A stretch of 64,000 nucleotides of DNA from Chionis minor (GCA_013398295.1 VZSF01003231.1:186849-250848), one strand, 5' to 3'. Counted from the first letter of the stretch, positions 1 through 50,499 are shown. Numbers and translations: made by a program. Notes: generated from the sequence alone by a model not told the origin.

Positions 1-1277
1 GTGTTTTTACACCGACTGCTTTATGTCATTAACTCCTATGACTCATATTGCAGTATAGTTGTCTGAAAAAGCAGTGACCTTGAAAAGCAACTGCTTCAAA
101 ACACATGCTCATTATGTGAAGAGAGTGAACATATATAGCATTATAGCAGGAAGCTTCAACGCCAGGATTTTGTACTGAGTAAAAATAGAGCAGAACATTT
201 TGATCGATGAAATGAAACACTGGGATATTTTAGGGAGCCCAAAAGATGATTTTCAAACAATGGACTGTAGAGGAAAAAGTTAGGACTATCAGAAAAAATC
301 TGTATGGTATAGTCACTCAACACTAAACTCTTACAATATAACTGCAATATTTTGGTACTTTGCATAAAGCTCCAGCTCTTGAAAGCAAACAGTTACACCA
401 GAATCTGCTATGACCTGTTACGCAGTGTCTCTGCTACTCGCAAGTAAGACTAGCCCTGAAGAAGAGCCCCCACCTGGACAGCCCACCTTCAAGCAGAAAC
501 CAAAGGCAAAACATGCTGTTCTTTGTTATTTTATCTTTATGTGCCTTTTGCATGCTTAGGACATACAATGTAGATCATGTTGGTTATTCTGGTCCGAGAC
601 ATTTGGAAAAGGCATAGGTATAAACAGAAATTATGTGATTATCACTAGCATTTATTGCCCCTGGGCAGGAAAGGTATCCAACTTCACGCAGTTAAAACGA
701 GGCGTAGCAGCAAACATGCATGGGGAAAGCAAGCTGATGTACTTTAATATTAACCAAAAAGAATAAACGTGAAGCATGCTGCAGTCATGCTGCTATGAAG
801 AGATTCGTATTGCAGACAGCTCTTTTTGGGAAGCAATTCCTCATGCTTGTTTCAGTTATTCTTCAGCAACCCTAATCTCAGCAGGCAGCCTGGCTCGGAA
901 ATCCTCTTTAACTGCCAGTATACTACTCCCTTTACTGAACTGCTCACAATTACACAAGTAAGGATTTTTGTCTAATGGAGGAGTTACTGAAAGTAGGAGT
1001 CTGAAGTTTTCTTCAGAGGATAAATGAACAAACATGAATTCTCCAAGTTCGCTCTTGGTTTTGCTTAAAGTAAAACCCTTGGCAGTTATAGAGTTACCAT
1101 AAATGAGGGCAAAAAAATGTCACAAACTACTGAAGCACCTCAAACAGATGGTTTACTTCAGGTAAGAAGCTCAATCCCACAGGCTGAAGCCCATAGTAAA
1201 ATTTCTTGGTCTAAAAGCCTGGCATTGAAAGTTTAAAAATCAGAGATCAAATCTGAACTTTGCTTGGAGCTGCAATA

Positions 1278-1294
1278 TTTTTTTTTTTTTTTTT
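1278..1294. repeat. T17 homopolymer
   Basis: Seventeen consecutive T on the plus strand. No LINE or SINE sequence precedes it that I can recognise. Confidence 0.9.
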
Positions 1295-2145
1295 CATGTG
1301 GAAGAGGAGGATTTGTTAACTGGAATAAACCCCAGATCTGCTATCTTACGTACAGAATATGATCCAGAAGCCACTAGAGCCACTACATCACCTTAGGTTA
1401 TGGCATCACTAAAAAGAGTATACACATGTATATATACACTCATACATTTTACACCCACTCTCTCCTCCTCCTGGACAGGATATTGGTGACTATAAATTCT
1501 GGAAAGCTTCCTTGCAAATTAAATTAGACTGCATCATCTAATTTTTAGTACAAAACAAAACCACTGATGGCTGGGGAAAGGTCAGGGAAGAGGCACTGGT
1601 TACTAGGAGAGACTGGCAGGGGGGCTCAGATGATGCCAAATCAATGAATAAAGCAAACATATGGGATGACAATGCATATGCAAGTGTCTTGTCTTGTGCA
1701 GGAAATGTCAGAGGGAAACCTATACCATTAGGAAACTGAACATCTTCAAGCTATGCAGCACAGATTCTTAAAGCCTCCATCAGTGTAACACACACAGGTG
1801 ATTTTTTAAGCTTGCAAGTCACAAATTTGTCATTTCCTGATGTATTTTTTTTTGGTTTTTAACAAATTCAAGAATTTGGTATATAAATTGGGAAGTTTAT
1901 ACTTCCCAGCACACACAACCAAACAAGCTTTCAACTAGCATGCTCAGATATTGGTAACCTTCTAGTTTCAGGAACATTAAGTGTGACTACATTGTTACAC
2001 TGATACAGCGATGTTATACCCAGTCGTGTCATGTTTACAGAGTACTGTATTATTTTGGAGTCTTGAAAATTAATGGTAGATAGATAATTGTAAGCCTTTG
2101 ACACCCTTAAGGATGGGATTCTTTTCTTGAATGATTTTGTGTGTT

Positions 2146-2178
2146 TATATATATATTATATATATTATACACATATAA
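2146..2178. repeat. AT-dinucleotide microsatellite
   Basis: Interrupted (TA)n tract in the intron after exon 14. Confidence 0.9.
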
Positions 2179-5173
2179 AAATGATAATATTACATATATT
2201 TCCTCATTTTATTATTTTTTTAGGAAAGTATGACACATGCTGGAGAAGATATGAAAAGCTGTTCGTCATAGACTGAATACATTTAAACGGGCATAAAAGG
2301 TCTAAACAACAAAGCTTTCCAGAAGCCCCTAGATACCTCGTAAGCATTCAATGCAAACACTTCCAAAATGATGTGAGATGAAGTACTGCACACTGGAGTT
2401 TATTCCAAAGAGATATTTAGAACTGTAACAATGTTAAAGATAACTCAGGCCAACATTTTGGCACACTGGCAGAACAATGTTAAGCATCTTCCCTGTATCT
2501 TACTGATTTTGCCCAGCTCAAGACAAAGTTCATACAAGTGAAAGAGAATAAAACTTCGGATACGCTTGTATCAAAAAGGAAAAATTGAGCAAGTTCAAGG
2601 TCATTAACAGGAAATTAAACTCTGGCAAGAAAAGATCTTCTAGAAGGATGGAAAATTTGCCTTTTTTCAAATCAAGTTGTCTAAAGTTCAGAAATGATCT
2701 AGTAATTTAAGAGTAAAACCTGATGACAAAAGTCAAGTTTATAACATCTTTATTTTTAAAGAGGCAGGGCAGTGGGGACAGAGTGAAGAAATGCACACAA
2801 AGACAAGGGAACATCTGTGACAATTCAGTCTAGCAAACAATCACAAAAAATCTTTGACAGAAGAAAGGCAACACAGAGCAATAGTATGAGAGAAGCAATA
2901 TTTTACAGTAGTGGCAAGTCCAGGTGGAATACATGTCAGTCATAATTCGAAATGAATTGTCATGTACCAGTTACGTATGTCAGTCAAACATCAAATATTT
3001 ACTTCATCATAAAATTGATGTAAGCAGAATCACATTCCATCAGAGCTTTCAACATTTTCATAAGCGTTTACACAACTTCTATACAGAAAATTAAGTAGAG
3101 GAACATAGACTCTACATCACTCAGGAATCTGATTAAGCTGCATTTATGGCACAGAACAATTTTGCAACAACATTAGACCATTGCCAGGACAACTTGCACA
3201 GAGTTAACATGTAGAGCTGGGCAGGAAACGTTTCAGGAAAATAGGGAGTAGGAAAAGCAAAGAGAAAGAGAAACACATGCCAAAATAGCAGTAACTCGGT
3301 GTTGCAGGCACTGCCATTCCTCCCATTTCACAAGAAGAAATGCTTATTCTTCTGTGGGTTCTTCTCTCAAAGGAGCTGTTCCACTTTGAGAAAATATTTG
3401 ACTACATTAATTGGTGCAAGGACTTAAATCTAACTGTCTCAAAGTTAATGAAGGGCTTTATTCACTAGGCCAGACTCAGCATCTCTGTGGTCGTTTCACT
3501 ATTTCAACAAGATGAAACAGCTTCAAGAGAATATATTGAGGGAAACAGAGAATGTGCTCCAGAATAATCTCTAACTTCTGGTTCAGGGTGTTCACTTGTT
3601 AGATCTAAAATCTTGGTTCAAGCCTCCGGTTAAAATAACGAAGAACAAAGGCCCTGCACTCGAGTTCCTCACATTCCAAAAAATAATGCCGACCCCAGAA
3701 TATTTGTTATTTTGAGTGTATCTCTAGTTTTGACTGGCACTTCCATCCTGGATCTGAAGAATCTTCCCAATAAATGGTTAGTGGATATCAGTCTGTTCCT
3801 TTGAAAAGCTTTGGTTTCCATAATTTGGCATTGTAAGCAAAAAATACTTAGTCAAAAAATTCCCAACCAGCTCTAATAACATATGCTATTATTTCAGTTC
3901 AGAGTTAAAATAACATTACATGTTTCTTCGCAGTGACCACATAATAAAAGGTAATATTGCCGAATGATATATAAAGCAAAACACGATTCCAGTTGGCTTA
4001 TGTTATATGCAAGACAGAAAGATTCAGATATGAACGACAACAAAATAGGATTCAACAATAGGAATAAATACCTTCTTTAGCCACATAAATCACAACATAA
4101 GTACCACCTTTTTACATAAACGACTGGATTCCTCAGCTAACTCCACAAAATGGATGTAGACGGAGCTACTGAAGGACTGGAAGCAGACTCTAGTGAATCA
4201 GAGCAGGTGACAAGGGTTCTGGAGTAAACATTTTCTATTACTGACAAGGGTATATAACCTGAACACAAGCTGAAACACCGGTTGTTTCCCTTCCCCACCC
4301 CTTTCACCCCCTTTCATTTTTAAGCAGATAATTCACAGGTTGTTCACGTGAAAGCACATTAAGTCAAGAAACCCCTGAAACAGTTCTTTAGATACCGCAA
4401 TTTATCGCACTTTCAGAGAGCGGTGTTTCAGATAGTGGTACGAAGTATAGCTGAAATCATGTGAATGCATACAGTTCATTCCTCCCACCAATCCTTTGAA
4501 GCTCCATTTGCTTATTTTTATTCACTGTGCTTTATTGTGATTGAACAAAGTAGAAGATTAAGAGTATTTTAGAGCTGAACAGCTCTCAGAGCAACAAAAT
4601 TAAGATATTTCCCTTTAAGTCCTGCAAAGCTATGCATATGCTGTCATTCTATCAGCATAATTATTGTTAATTGTTCTATGTTATATAATGGAGCCACATG
4701 ATGCTTTTAATCTTTTTAAATCAATATACACCATTAAGATGTTGCTTAGTCCATTTTCCCATAGAACGTACGCATTTCCTTCTGTGGTGTGTAAACAAAA
4801 AGAGCAGCAGTCCCCATTGTAGGGTAAATATTATAGTCTTCATTAATACAGTCCTATTTTATATATGGAAACATGCATTTTGATATTTTTTCCGTTTGTC
4901 TGACAATTCATGCTTCTGGAATCCACAGATGAAGCTAGGGCCTTGCTATCCGTACTATATGCACAAAATCACTTCGTATTATCTTTAACCGAAGATTAAT
5001 AGTGGGGGGAAAAAAGCAGGAAAGACTGGACGAAAGTATATAATCTTTAATGCATTCAGTGGGATGGTGTAATGAAGTATTTCTTGTTGCTCAAAAGGGG
5101 ACAGCAAACATGCAATGCTATGTCAGTACAGTTGGAGGAAGCAGCTAAGCACGTATAGACAATTGCAAATTTT

Positions 5174-5209
5174 GGGGAAAAAAAAAAAAAAAAGGGGTTT
5201 TTTTCCCCC
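5174..5209. repeat. Hairpin-forming G/A/T/C homopolymer block
   Basis: GGGG, 16 A, GGGG, 7 T, then C5. GGGGAAAAAAA can pair with TTTTTTTCCCC as an 11-base perfect stem. It lies 64 bases downstream of the exon 14 donor on the transcribed strand. Confidence 0.85.
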
Positions 5210-5273
5210 TTCTGTTAAAAAACCTTTTTTTTTTCCTGCCATTCTCTACACATCTGTGTAAATAACAACTCAC

Positions 5274-41234
<35,961 letters not shown>

Positions 41235-42375
41235 CTGTAAAACATAAGCAAAGAAAGGGAAATGAGCAAGATCTGTTGTGTGTTTTCTCTTTTTTTTTTT
41301 CCCCCTAAGCATCACGCGCAAAAAAAAAAAAAGCATCCAGGGAAATTTAACAATGCAAAATAAAATTAATTATAAGTCTGGTAAGTACCTCAGTAATCAT
41401 GCCAAATGCAATACAAAACCTGATGTAGCAGATGTGTCCCAATTAGGAAACCAGTATGAGAAAAACAATGCCAAAATTCATATTTAAATACCTTGTACCA
41501 GATATCAGTTAAACTTTCAGGAGAGTTGTTCCTGTGACTCCTGTTGCTTAGTTATTCTGAAAGTCAAACAATTCTTTATCTGACCAAAGTATGAGTGTGG
41601 GTGCTTATCTTTGTGAGCTGAAATAAAAATACTGTACTAGCACATGACTAAGGCTTACAATGAGACCTGTAATTTTGATCAGCAGAAGTTTTTTGGGTTT
41701 CAAGTTCAAATATCCACAAAGAACATGACTTTAGGAAAGTAAATTCTCTGTCCCTCCTAAAAAAAAAAAAGTCATTGTCTTAAGGGAAGCCTATCCAAAA
41801 CCAGAATCCCTTAACTGCACATGAAAGTGTTAATCTGTGCTTACTATAGGGTCATAGGCGATAACTTCCTAATGTCTACTTGACTTTGCATTCCTCTAGC
41901 ATTCTCTGTTCTCACCAAATCTGACCATCATAGGTCACATTCTTCTCTTAAATGAAGACATTTCTCTTGCTGTGTGAGCAGGAATGCATTTTGCACATGG
42001 CCAAAATACAGGCAACATGACATGTCTAGTGCAGGTCTGCTCATACAATAATGCAGAACCTGAATTTTGGCAACATGATGGGGAAGAAGCTTTAAGGCCA
42101 CAGAGTAAGGGCACGTGAGCTGATGGGCAGAAGGCTACCTGGGTTACTTGACAAGCTGGATCTAGCTTACACACCTTTTCCAAATATCACAGTTTAAAAA
42201 ATAAAAATATTCCACTACTAATAGCATACAGAGACTGGATCGGAGAACAGTGATAAAAAAGTGAAGCCCTTCCGAAATACCTGAAGACATTTTCATAACC
42301 AAGTAATGAGTAACACAAACATTTACTCCATTTTTCACTTTGAATCGTCATAAAACATGAACCTGTAAGACACTT

Positions 42376-43630
42376 CATAGAATCATAGAATCACTTGGGT
42401 TGGAAGAGACCTTCAAGATCATCGAGTCCAACCATAACCTACACTGCCAAAACCACCACTAAACCATGTCCCTCAGCACAACGTCCATCTGTCTTTTAAA
42501 TACCTCCAGGGATGGCGATTCCACCACCTCCCTGGGCAGCCTGTTCCAATGCCTGATAACCCTTTCGGTAAAGAAGTTTTTTCTAATATCCAATCTAAAC
42601 CTCCCCTGGTGCAACTGGAGGCCATTTCCTCTTGTCCTATCGCTTGTTCCTTGGGACAAGAGACTGACCCCCACCTCGCTACAACCTCCTTTCAGGTAGT
42701 TGTAGAGAGTGACAAGGTCTCCCCTCAACCTTCTCTTCTCCAGGCTAAACAATCCCAACTCTCTCAGCCGCTCCTCATAAGACTTGTTCTCCAGACCCCT
42801 CACCAGCTTCGTTGCCCTTCTCTGGACACGCTCCAGCACCTCAATGTCCCTCCGATACTGCGGTGCCCAAAACTGAACACAGCACTCAAGCTGTGGCCTC
42901 ACCAGTGCTGAGCACAGGGGCACAATCACTTCCCTGCTCCTGCTGGTCACACCATTCTTCATACAGGCCAAGATGCCATTGGCCTTCTTGGCCACCTGGG
43001 CACACNNNNNNNNNNNNNNNNNNNNNNNNNNNNNNNNNNNNNNNNNNNNNNNNNNNNNNNNNNNNNNNNNNNNNNNNNNNNNNNNNNNNNNNNNNNNNNN
43101 NNNNNNNNNNNNNNNNNNNNNNNNNNNNNNNNNNNNNNNNNNNNNNNNNNNNNNNNNNNNNNNNNNNNNNNNNNNNNNNNNNNNNNNNNNNNNNNNNNNN
43201 NNNNNNNNNNNNNNNNNNNTTTCCCTTATCCACCAGGCGGGTCACCTGGTCATAAAAGGATATCAGGTTGGTCAGGCAGGACCTGCACTTCATGAATCCA
43301 TGTTGGGTGGGCCTGATCCCCTGCTTGTCTTTCACTTGCCATGTGAGTGCACTCAGGATGAGTTGTTCCATAACCTTTCCTGGCACCGAGGTCAGGCTGA
43401 CAGGTCTGTAGTTGCCCAGATCCTCCTTACGGCCCTTCTTGTAGATGGGCGTCACATTGGCAAGCCTCCAGTCATCTGGGACCTCCCCTGTTGACCAGGA
43501 CCGCTGATAAATGATGGAGAGTGGCTTGGCAAGCTCCTCCACCAGTTCCCTCAGCACTCTGGGGTGGATCCCATCCGGCCCCACGGACTTGTGAATATTC
43601 AGTTGATGTAGCAGGTCATCCCAATTCAAA
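42376..43630 (-). repeat. CR1 LINE, 5'-truncated, with internal assembly gap
   Basis: Relatively young CR1 in CDKL5 orientation. The 3' end is the CATAGAATCATAGAATC motif at 42,376. Minus-strand ORF2 is open on both sides of the gap: upstream part reads IHKSVGPDGIHPRVLREL, GNYRPVSLTSVPGKVM and QHGFMKCRSCLTNLI; downstream part reads [34 protein letters not shown] to a natural stop at 42,459. The gap removes the catalytic palm of the reverse transcriptase. The 5' part of ORF2, including the endonuclease, is absent, so it is not autonomous. Confidence 0.93.
43006..43219. other. Assembly gap (214 N)
   Basis: A run of unknown bases inside the CR1 copy. The two flanking ORF2 pieces are in different frames across it and the family normally has far more sequence here, so the length may be an estimate. 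A single N also occurs at 46,781. Confidence 0.99.
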
Positions 43631-46600
43631 TAAAAGCACCTGGAAAGACTACTGTAGGTAGCGAATAATGCCTTTTAAGGCCTTTAAATAAAGATCAACT
43701 GATGAATGCAAATCAATAGACTCTGTGAACAAGCATAACAATATATATACGTATGAGTGTATATGATTTGCCTGTTTAAAAAAAAAATCCTTCCATCATC
43801 ACTCTTAATACCCATCAGAAAAACTTGGAAGCATCACGTTGTGATCTAAGTGACCCACCTATATCTACCTCGCATTGAAGAAGGTTAGTTCAGCAGAAAC
43901 AGCACAAGCTACTAACTCTTAGAGAGGACTTCCATTACTTTTCTGCTACTGAAATCTACCCTTCATAAACCCTGGTCTAACCTAAAGGCTGGTGTATTAC
44001 ATAAATTCAGCTGAGATACTACAGAGTCCAAGCACTACCCTTTACACAACATATTTTACAGAACAGAAAAGGATGTCAAAACTGAGGACATAATACACAT
44101 TTCAGGTGTGGAGTGATTCTGAAAGGGTTGTCTATAGCTTTTACATCAAATATAGCCCCTAAATATTTTTGTTTCAGGAAGCTTACAAACTGAATAGTCT
44201 AAACTAAATTGAACAGACTATTTTGTTAATTATATTGTTACTGCTAAGTTATGGTATTGTTATATTTATTAACGCTAACTACAGTAATAATAATAATAGT
44301 TACTAGCACTATGATGGAACACTGCTAAGAGCGTGAGTAAATGTAACTTATTTGACTTCTGTTACCTACTGTTAGGTGCTGACTAATTAAGCCTCTGAAA
44401 GGTTTTTTCAGAAAAGGAACACCATAATTGCCCTCAAAAGCCTCTGCTGACTGTAACATGCCTGTTCAGACAGTGTGCATACACCACTTGCTTGGCAGAT
44501 GAGCCAAATTTATCCATTAGCATTACATTCCTATTTCACATGAAGGAAAAGAAAATTTTGTAGATGTTCCAGCAATCATTGAAAGGTTGTATTTTTATTC
44601 TCAAAGTAATGGCTAAGTACACTCACAGAAACATAGGAGTTAAAAGCTGCTGCCTCACACAGACAGCAATTCTGCTGGACATCTAGTTCAAAATTACTAG
44701 TCCAGTTTCAATCAAATTTTACAGAGAAATGCAAGTTTTGCAAAGAGAAAATTTCAAAACATTTTCTCAAATTTTTCAGCCATATATAGAATATCCTTCA
44801 CTGGGGGAAGAAAGCAGTAAGAGCTCCAACTCCTATACATTATGTGGTGATGCAGATGAGCAGCATATGTAGACTGTACAATGAACTAACAAGTATAGCT
44901 TTTGATCAGCCATTGAACATAACTGCCAATCACAGAAGTCACAGAATGAGATTGGAAAACATGGAATACATTTTGTATATGGACCAATTCAGCAGGCATA
45001 TAGTAGGGGTGGTAAGAGTATGCTTCCTGGGTTAGGAGACAGACGCTAGAGCTGTCAGATGAAGTTTCAAACAAGCACTGACATGCACTAAGTGCAAAGC
45101 AAACAGACACCACAATGCTAAGCCCTGAGAAGATGGGACAGAATCGGGGATACAAAGACAGGCTGAGCTTTGAGCACCGAGGGAATTCAACAGTGAAAAT
45201 TCAGATTCCTGTGGGAATCTGAAAGGTTCTTTACAGATCAAATTTAGACTTTGTTACTTAAACCTTTACTTAACAGTCCTTTTGGAGATCTGACCTCTTT
45301 TGTGGATCTAGTTCTCTGCTCCTCAAAACCAGGCCAAATTGCAACTCTCCAAAATAGAACTGTCATTCTCTAAAATATCTTTCTTTGCATTTCAAAAAGC
45401 TTTTTTTCAAGGCTGTACTCCAAAACACAATGAAACTCTGAAAACAATGTTCAGTCTGATCGGGGAAACCCTCCTTAGACAATAATTCAGTATCCAACTC
45501 CTATAATGGAAATTTTCACATCCAATTAACTTATCATCTGGGCAGACAAGCTGCTACTAGTTGATTGGATGCTTTAGGCTTCAAAGAATGTCAAGGACAG
45601 AAAAAACTCTAGTAATCCTAAATATTCTGTGGTCTTTATGGAACACAGTATATCCTTTCTGATCTCTACTGCTAGCTTAAAGTATGAAAATTTGAGTTCA
45701 CTTAGCTGCAAATTTTGTTTCAGGCAGCCACATTTATTACTAAGCACCTCATTATCTCGCTCTACTAAAAACTTCTGGCCTCAATATTTCACTTTACATT
45801 CTGCGGCAACGGCAACTTTCCAAATGTGCAAGTCAAATCTCTCATACTACTGGTACTACCTCTGCTTATTGAGCACATATATTATAAACATTACGTTTTA
45901 AAACTACAGGAAAAGCACTGTTTTACAGATAAGTATGCAACAACAGATTAATGTTACTGAAACACTGTGTAAAAGGACATACACAAACTGATTATTTAGA
46001 CTCTATGATTACATGAGTCTAAAATGTGGCAAAGTATGTCTCCTTCAAGTACAAACCTGCTAATACCATTTAATAAGGCTAAGACAAAAATTTCTTAATC
46101 CACATCTATTCCGTTTGCTTTATATATACATAGAATGAGGAGGAACAAGGTATCTGCTCACAGGAAAAGCGTATCTCCAGTCCTTGAGATGGGAGTGACT
46201 TCATGCTAGGGCTCAATCCTTTACTTCAAAATATGTGTAGGAATTACCTCTGGAGAAAACATGCAATTTACTGTCTGCCCCTTAGACAAAGATGAGAGGC
46301 GAGTATGCTTATGGGAGCAGAGCAGTTCTCACAGCTCTTCTGCTAGCCACCCAGAGATTTCTCTCCCAGGTTTCCTCAAGAGATTGTAGCACCTGCTATT
46401 TCCTGTCACTAGTATCAAACTAGAAGCGCTCCTTGATTTAAAAGCATTTAATTTTATTTTATTTAAGTGATAAAGGTCCCCTTATTTTTTTCATTGTGTG
46501 TCTACGTAATATACACAACATGACAGTGCTTTTCCAAAACAGTGTAGGAATGTATCTCTGTTGTTTTCTAGAAAAATCCTTGACGTTAATGATGGGAGTA

Positions 46601-48089
46601 CTCATGGAGAAAGGTGCTCCTCAGCATAATTTAAGATCTTAGAAATGTAACCATTCTTCTCTGGAAAGAGAAACATATCCTACCAAACTATATGGCATTC
46701 TTGAAAATACCACGGGACAAAAAACCTCTTCAAATGTTTGTTCCTATTTTGTTTCAAAGGTTTCTGCTAGGATTCCCGCGNAAGGAAAATTTGACACAAA
46801 GCATAGGCACACAAAAAGACTGTTGAAAAATAGGTAAGATTATGTCCCTTCAAAAAGTTATATCATTCAGCTATAATTTTACTGCCTCACCTTACATGAT
46901 TACAAGCATTTCTCAAGCATGGATTTTTTTAAGCAACGGAAAGAATAAGTGTTCATAAAAATCAACAAACATGAGCAGAGACAGTCATAGTCAATACTGA
47001 GCACATGCCATGGAGAAGTAGCATGTTGCTGCCTTTACTCAGGCGATGCTGCTCCAGCAATATCTAGACCATCACTCCAGGATTTACGGTGATATATAAA
47101 GTGCCATATTAAGACATGATATTGCATGTTCTGTGATTGGCTCATGTTTTCCATCTGTGCAAGTATGAGGCTGTAATGCACAAAGAAAAAAGCATGCCTA
47201 ACTTCTGCCAGGAAAAGTGAAATCAAACACATTCTCTACTCAGATATTTACTTCTTATAAAAATAATCTAGAAGCAAGAAAGAAACGTGATCTGATCCTC
47301 AGCAATCCATTATTAGATTCAGACAATTTAATTTATCAGAACAAAGACACATGGAAAAAAATTTACAGAATTCTGCCAAACACACCCCACAGCTAATGCC
47401 TTTTCTGAACAAAGCAGTACAGATTCACTTGCATATGCATGATTATGTTTTTCAACATTGAAGTGTTGAGGTTAGATCTTTCAATAATCTTGATTCCAGC
47501 AAAAATCACAGAACATTAAGCAATCACCAGAGGCAACAGAAACGCATGAAACCATTACAAGACAGTAAAACATTTATTTTTAACGAGTCACAAAATGAAA
47601 CTTTTTAAAAACCAGCAAATCCATTTTTCAAAGTTACTCTCAAACCAAGAACACAAAATATTACCATTTTAATCAGTACCGATCAATGTATCATGAATGT
47701 AACATTTGTTGTTACAAACGTCTTTAAACTCAGGCCAAGCTACCTCGCAATGCAAGTTCTGAGAATTAACAAGCATCATTATCTGCATATAAATCAGTTC
47801 CTTAAGACATCACCCAGACACTGTCCTGACTTAATTTGCATTCTGCCTGAAAACACTGCTACATTTGGACAGTACTAACAGATCAGAACACAGCTTCCTG
47901 TCTTTTCAGGACATCTATTAGGAGTATTAGGTGCTGGCAATTTCGCAACATTACTTTCAAAAATCTAATGGAGTATCTTCAAACATTCTCTGTAGACTAA
48001 GGAGATGTTCAAGATGATGGATTCAATTTCTTGGCCAAAGGGTTCCCCGTCTGCTGGTGGCAAAGGCTCTCCAGACCACAGTAAATTTA

Positions 48090-48235
48090 CAGGCACACAG
48101 GACAGTTGGGACTGGAAGGCACCTCTTGAACGTCCCCATTCCTGGTGGTATTCTGAATAGCCTTAAGGATATTAAAAATCCACCAGGACAAGATTTGGTA
48201 CAACCTGCTGTAGCTGACTCTTCTTTGAGCAGTGA
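48090..48235 (+). repeat. Possible CR1 3' UTR relic
   Basis: Phrases such as AAAATCCACCAGGACAAG, CAACCTGCTGTAGCTGAC and TTTGAGCAG resemble the CR1 3' region in plus orientation, preceded by GGGACTGGAAGGCACCTC, which resembles a minus-orientation CR1 tail. Too diverged to be sure. Confidence 0.35.
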
Positions 48236-49528
48236 TTAGGAGGCACACCTGAATTTTGTGTTACAACATATGCATTTTACATTCTTCAAAAACTTGAAAT
48301 CTACCCGTTTATGGGTTTGCCCCCTGCCCGCCTTTCCACAAAAGTTACAAAGACTAATCTTCCCCTTGCAGGCTCACCCCTTCCTCTTTCATTTAAGACC
48401 GGCAGAGATGCACAGAGTGATTCAGAGCAGGACTGAAGTTAAGGTGCTCTCAGCCACGTCCGCATAAATGGAAGAAGCAACTTCCCTAGACTCCCAAGGA
48501 AGACCAGGGAGGCTCATCTCATCTCCCTAGACTGAACTTAACTTGGTGAAAATTCTCCCTGCATCCTCTTTTACATTATGCTGAATGCTGGCTTTTCATA
48601 AACTTTAGGAATTAGCAGTTTCTTTAACCCAAGGTTATCACGTTAGAGTTTACACAGTCCTACAACCCTAAAATATACCCCTGAAAAAGAATACTTGAAG
48701 TAAGCGAAGCCACTCAGTATTTACTATTAACTACTAGGCTGATGACAGTGGTTAGCATTGAAACTTTCATTGTTCCAAATGCATTTTTCATATTTATTCA
48801 CAATTTTCTTCAAGTAAAGAAGTAAATACATACTCCCAAAGAATTCGTACAATAGCATAATGTAAAGGATGTGGAATAAAAAGCAGTTTTTAAATATTAT
48901 ACATGCAGCTATTCTGGCTTTTCACAGTAAACTAGTATTATTGTAGCAAATTTCGTTTATGATCTGGCCTTCATTCCTTCTTACTGTAGTGCTACTGTAA
49001 CAGTAATCTATATAATTTTACAATTTGACAGTATCATTTAATCCCAACCCTAGATGTAAAACCAACCCCAAATTCGGTAAACAACTACACATATTTTCTG
49101 ATTGTGAAAAGTAGTAATAGTCATAGCAGTTTTGTACGCCAATTCTTTCCCAATTCAATTTGATATTTTTGCCTGTTAAGTCTGAGAATTGTGAAAAGTT
49201 TGAGAACAAAAAATAAAGCTATTTATAAATAGCATAATACTGCATTGGGGAGATACCAGTATTCTTTAATTACTTCTTATAGTATAATCTTGGTACTTGG
49301 AATACAAGTGATAGCAAAGCAAAAAAGCAGGAAGTCAACCTGTACTAACTTTACGGCTTCTTTGAAGATACTGCCGACTCCACAAATCCAGAGGTCAGCA
49401 AGATGTCTATAATTACACTGTATTTCTTAATTCTTTGCTATTACTAACATAATACTCCTTCCCTGGGCACCCTGTCATTCAAGAGTACGTAGAATTTGTT
49501 GGAAAATATTTCTTTCTTTGTTTTATTT

Positions 49529-49576
49529 TGGTGGTGGTGGTGGTGGGGGGGTTGTTTGTTTGTTTTGTTTTTTTTA
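49529..49576 (+). repeat. GGT repeat, G run and GTTT repeat
   Basis: Five GGT units run into a G7-8 tract, followed by GTTT units and a T run. On the plus strand this has enough G doublets and a long G run to allow a two-tetrad G-quadruplex. Confidence 0.85.
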
Positions 49577-50499
49577 AACGTGCATCAATGGCAAAATCTT
49601 CAGTGTTATTATTTCGACTTCAAGCATCAACACAGTCTCAGTGTGACTGGCTAAACTTCAAGCTTTAATGTCAAAATCTTTACTTCTGCAACTGATATGA
49701 TCTATTTTTTATCTGGTACTTTCATATTTGAAATTTCTGGGTGTTCTTTCTTATCAACAATCTGACAGGCATTTTTTTAAATCTGTAAAACAAGACCTAC
49801 TATGAACCAGAGGCAGACTTGCCAAGCAGGTTCCTGAGGCCAAAACTCTTCAGGTGGAATTAATTTTCTGTTTAAGACATCTAAATTCAGATACTTGCGT
49901 ACAAGTTGGGTGTTCAGGCTTCTACTACAACAAGCAGAGCTGGAAAGCTCCAAGTTGACCAGTCACTGAAGACACGATTCAGTAGCCTAAACGCAGGCAT
50001 CTGGAAGCATTTAAGATTCCCTAGGTATCTACAATACTCACATGGTATTGCCAGAAATGACAGAGGATTTATAGAGATGTATACCTCCGACAGGAGAAGG
50101 CTAGAGGTAAGGCACAGCATCCCAGGAATCGCCAATAGCAGTAGGAGCTTATGCTTAGACAACTGAAGTGCACCTTTCATCCCCAAAGACGCATGCGTTG
50201 AACTTTCCTCTATTCCTTGACTAGATTTGCATTGACTATAGTGGGAGTTTGGACACTTACACAGGTGCATGCACACACACACCTAAATTTGTATGTTAAT
50301 CATGTCATCTTTCAAAGTCTACCAGCACATGAAAATCAAATCAAATCAAAGCACATAGTCAGCATAAGCATGCGTGGGAAATGCATGGAAATCACATTTG
50401 GATTTTCCAGTCACGGGTAAAATCAGTTGGAGTGGGTTTTTTGTTTGTTTCTTTTAATTAAAAACAAAATTTGCAACTTCTCTTTTTATCAAGTACCTC

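Larger units (their letters stand above)
1..5273 (-). other. Intron after exon 14 (partial)
   Basis: Intron sequence running out of the window. I searched the minus strand for the next CDKL5 exon (KSPENISHSEQ, then a KEKEKQGFFRSMKKK lysine run) and did not find it. Contents: a T run at 1278-1294, an AT repeat at 2146-2178 and the hairpin at 5174-5209. Otherwise nothing recognisable. Confidence 0.75.
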
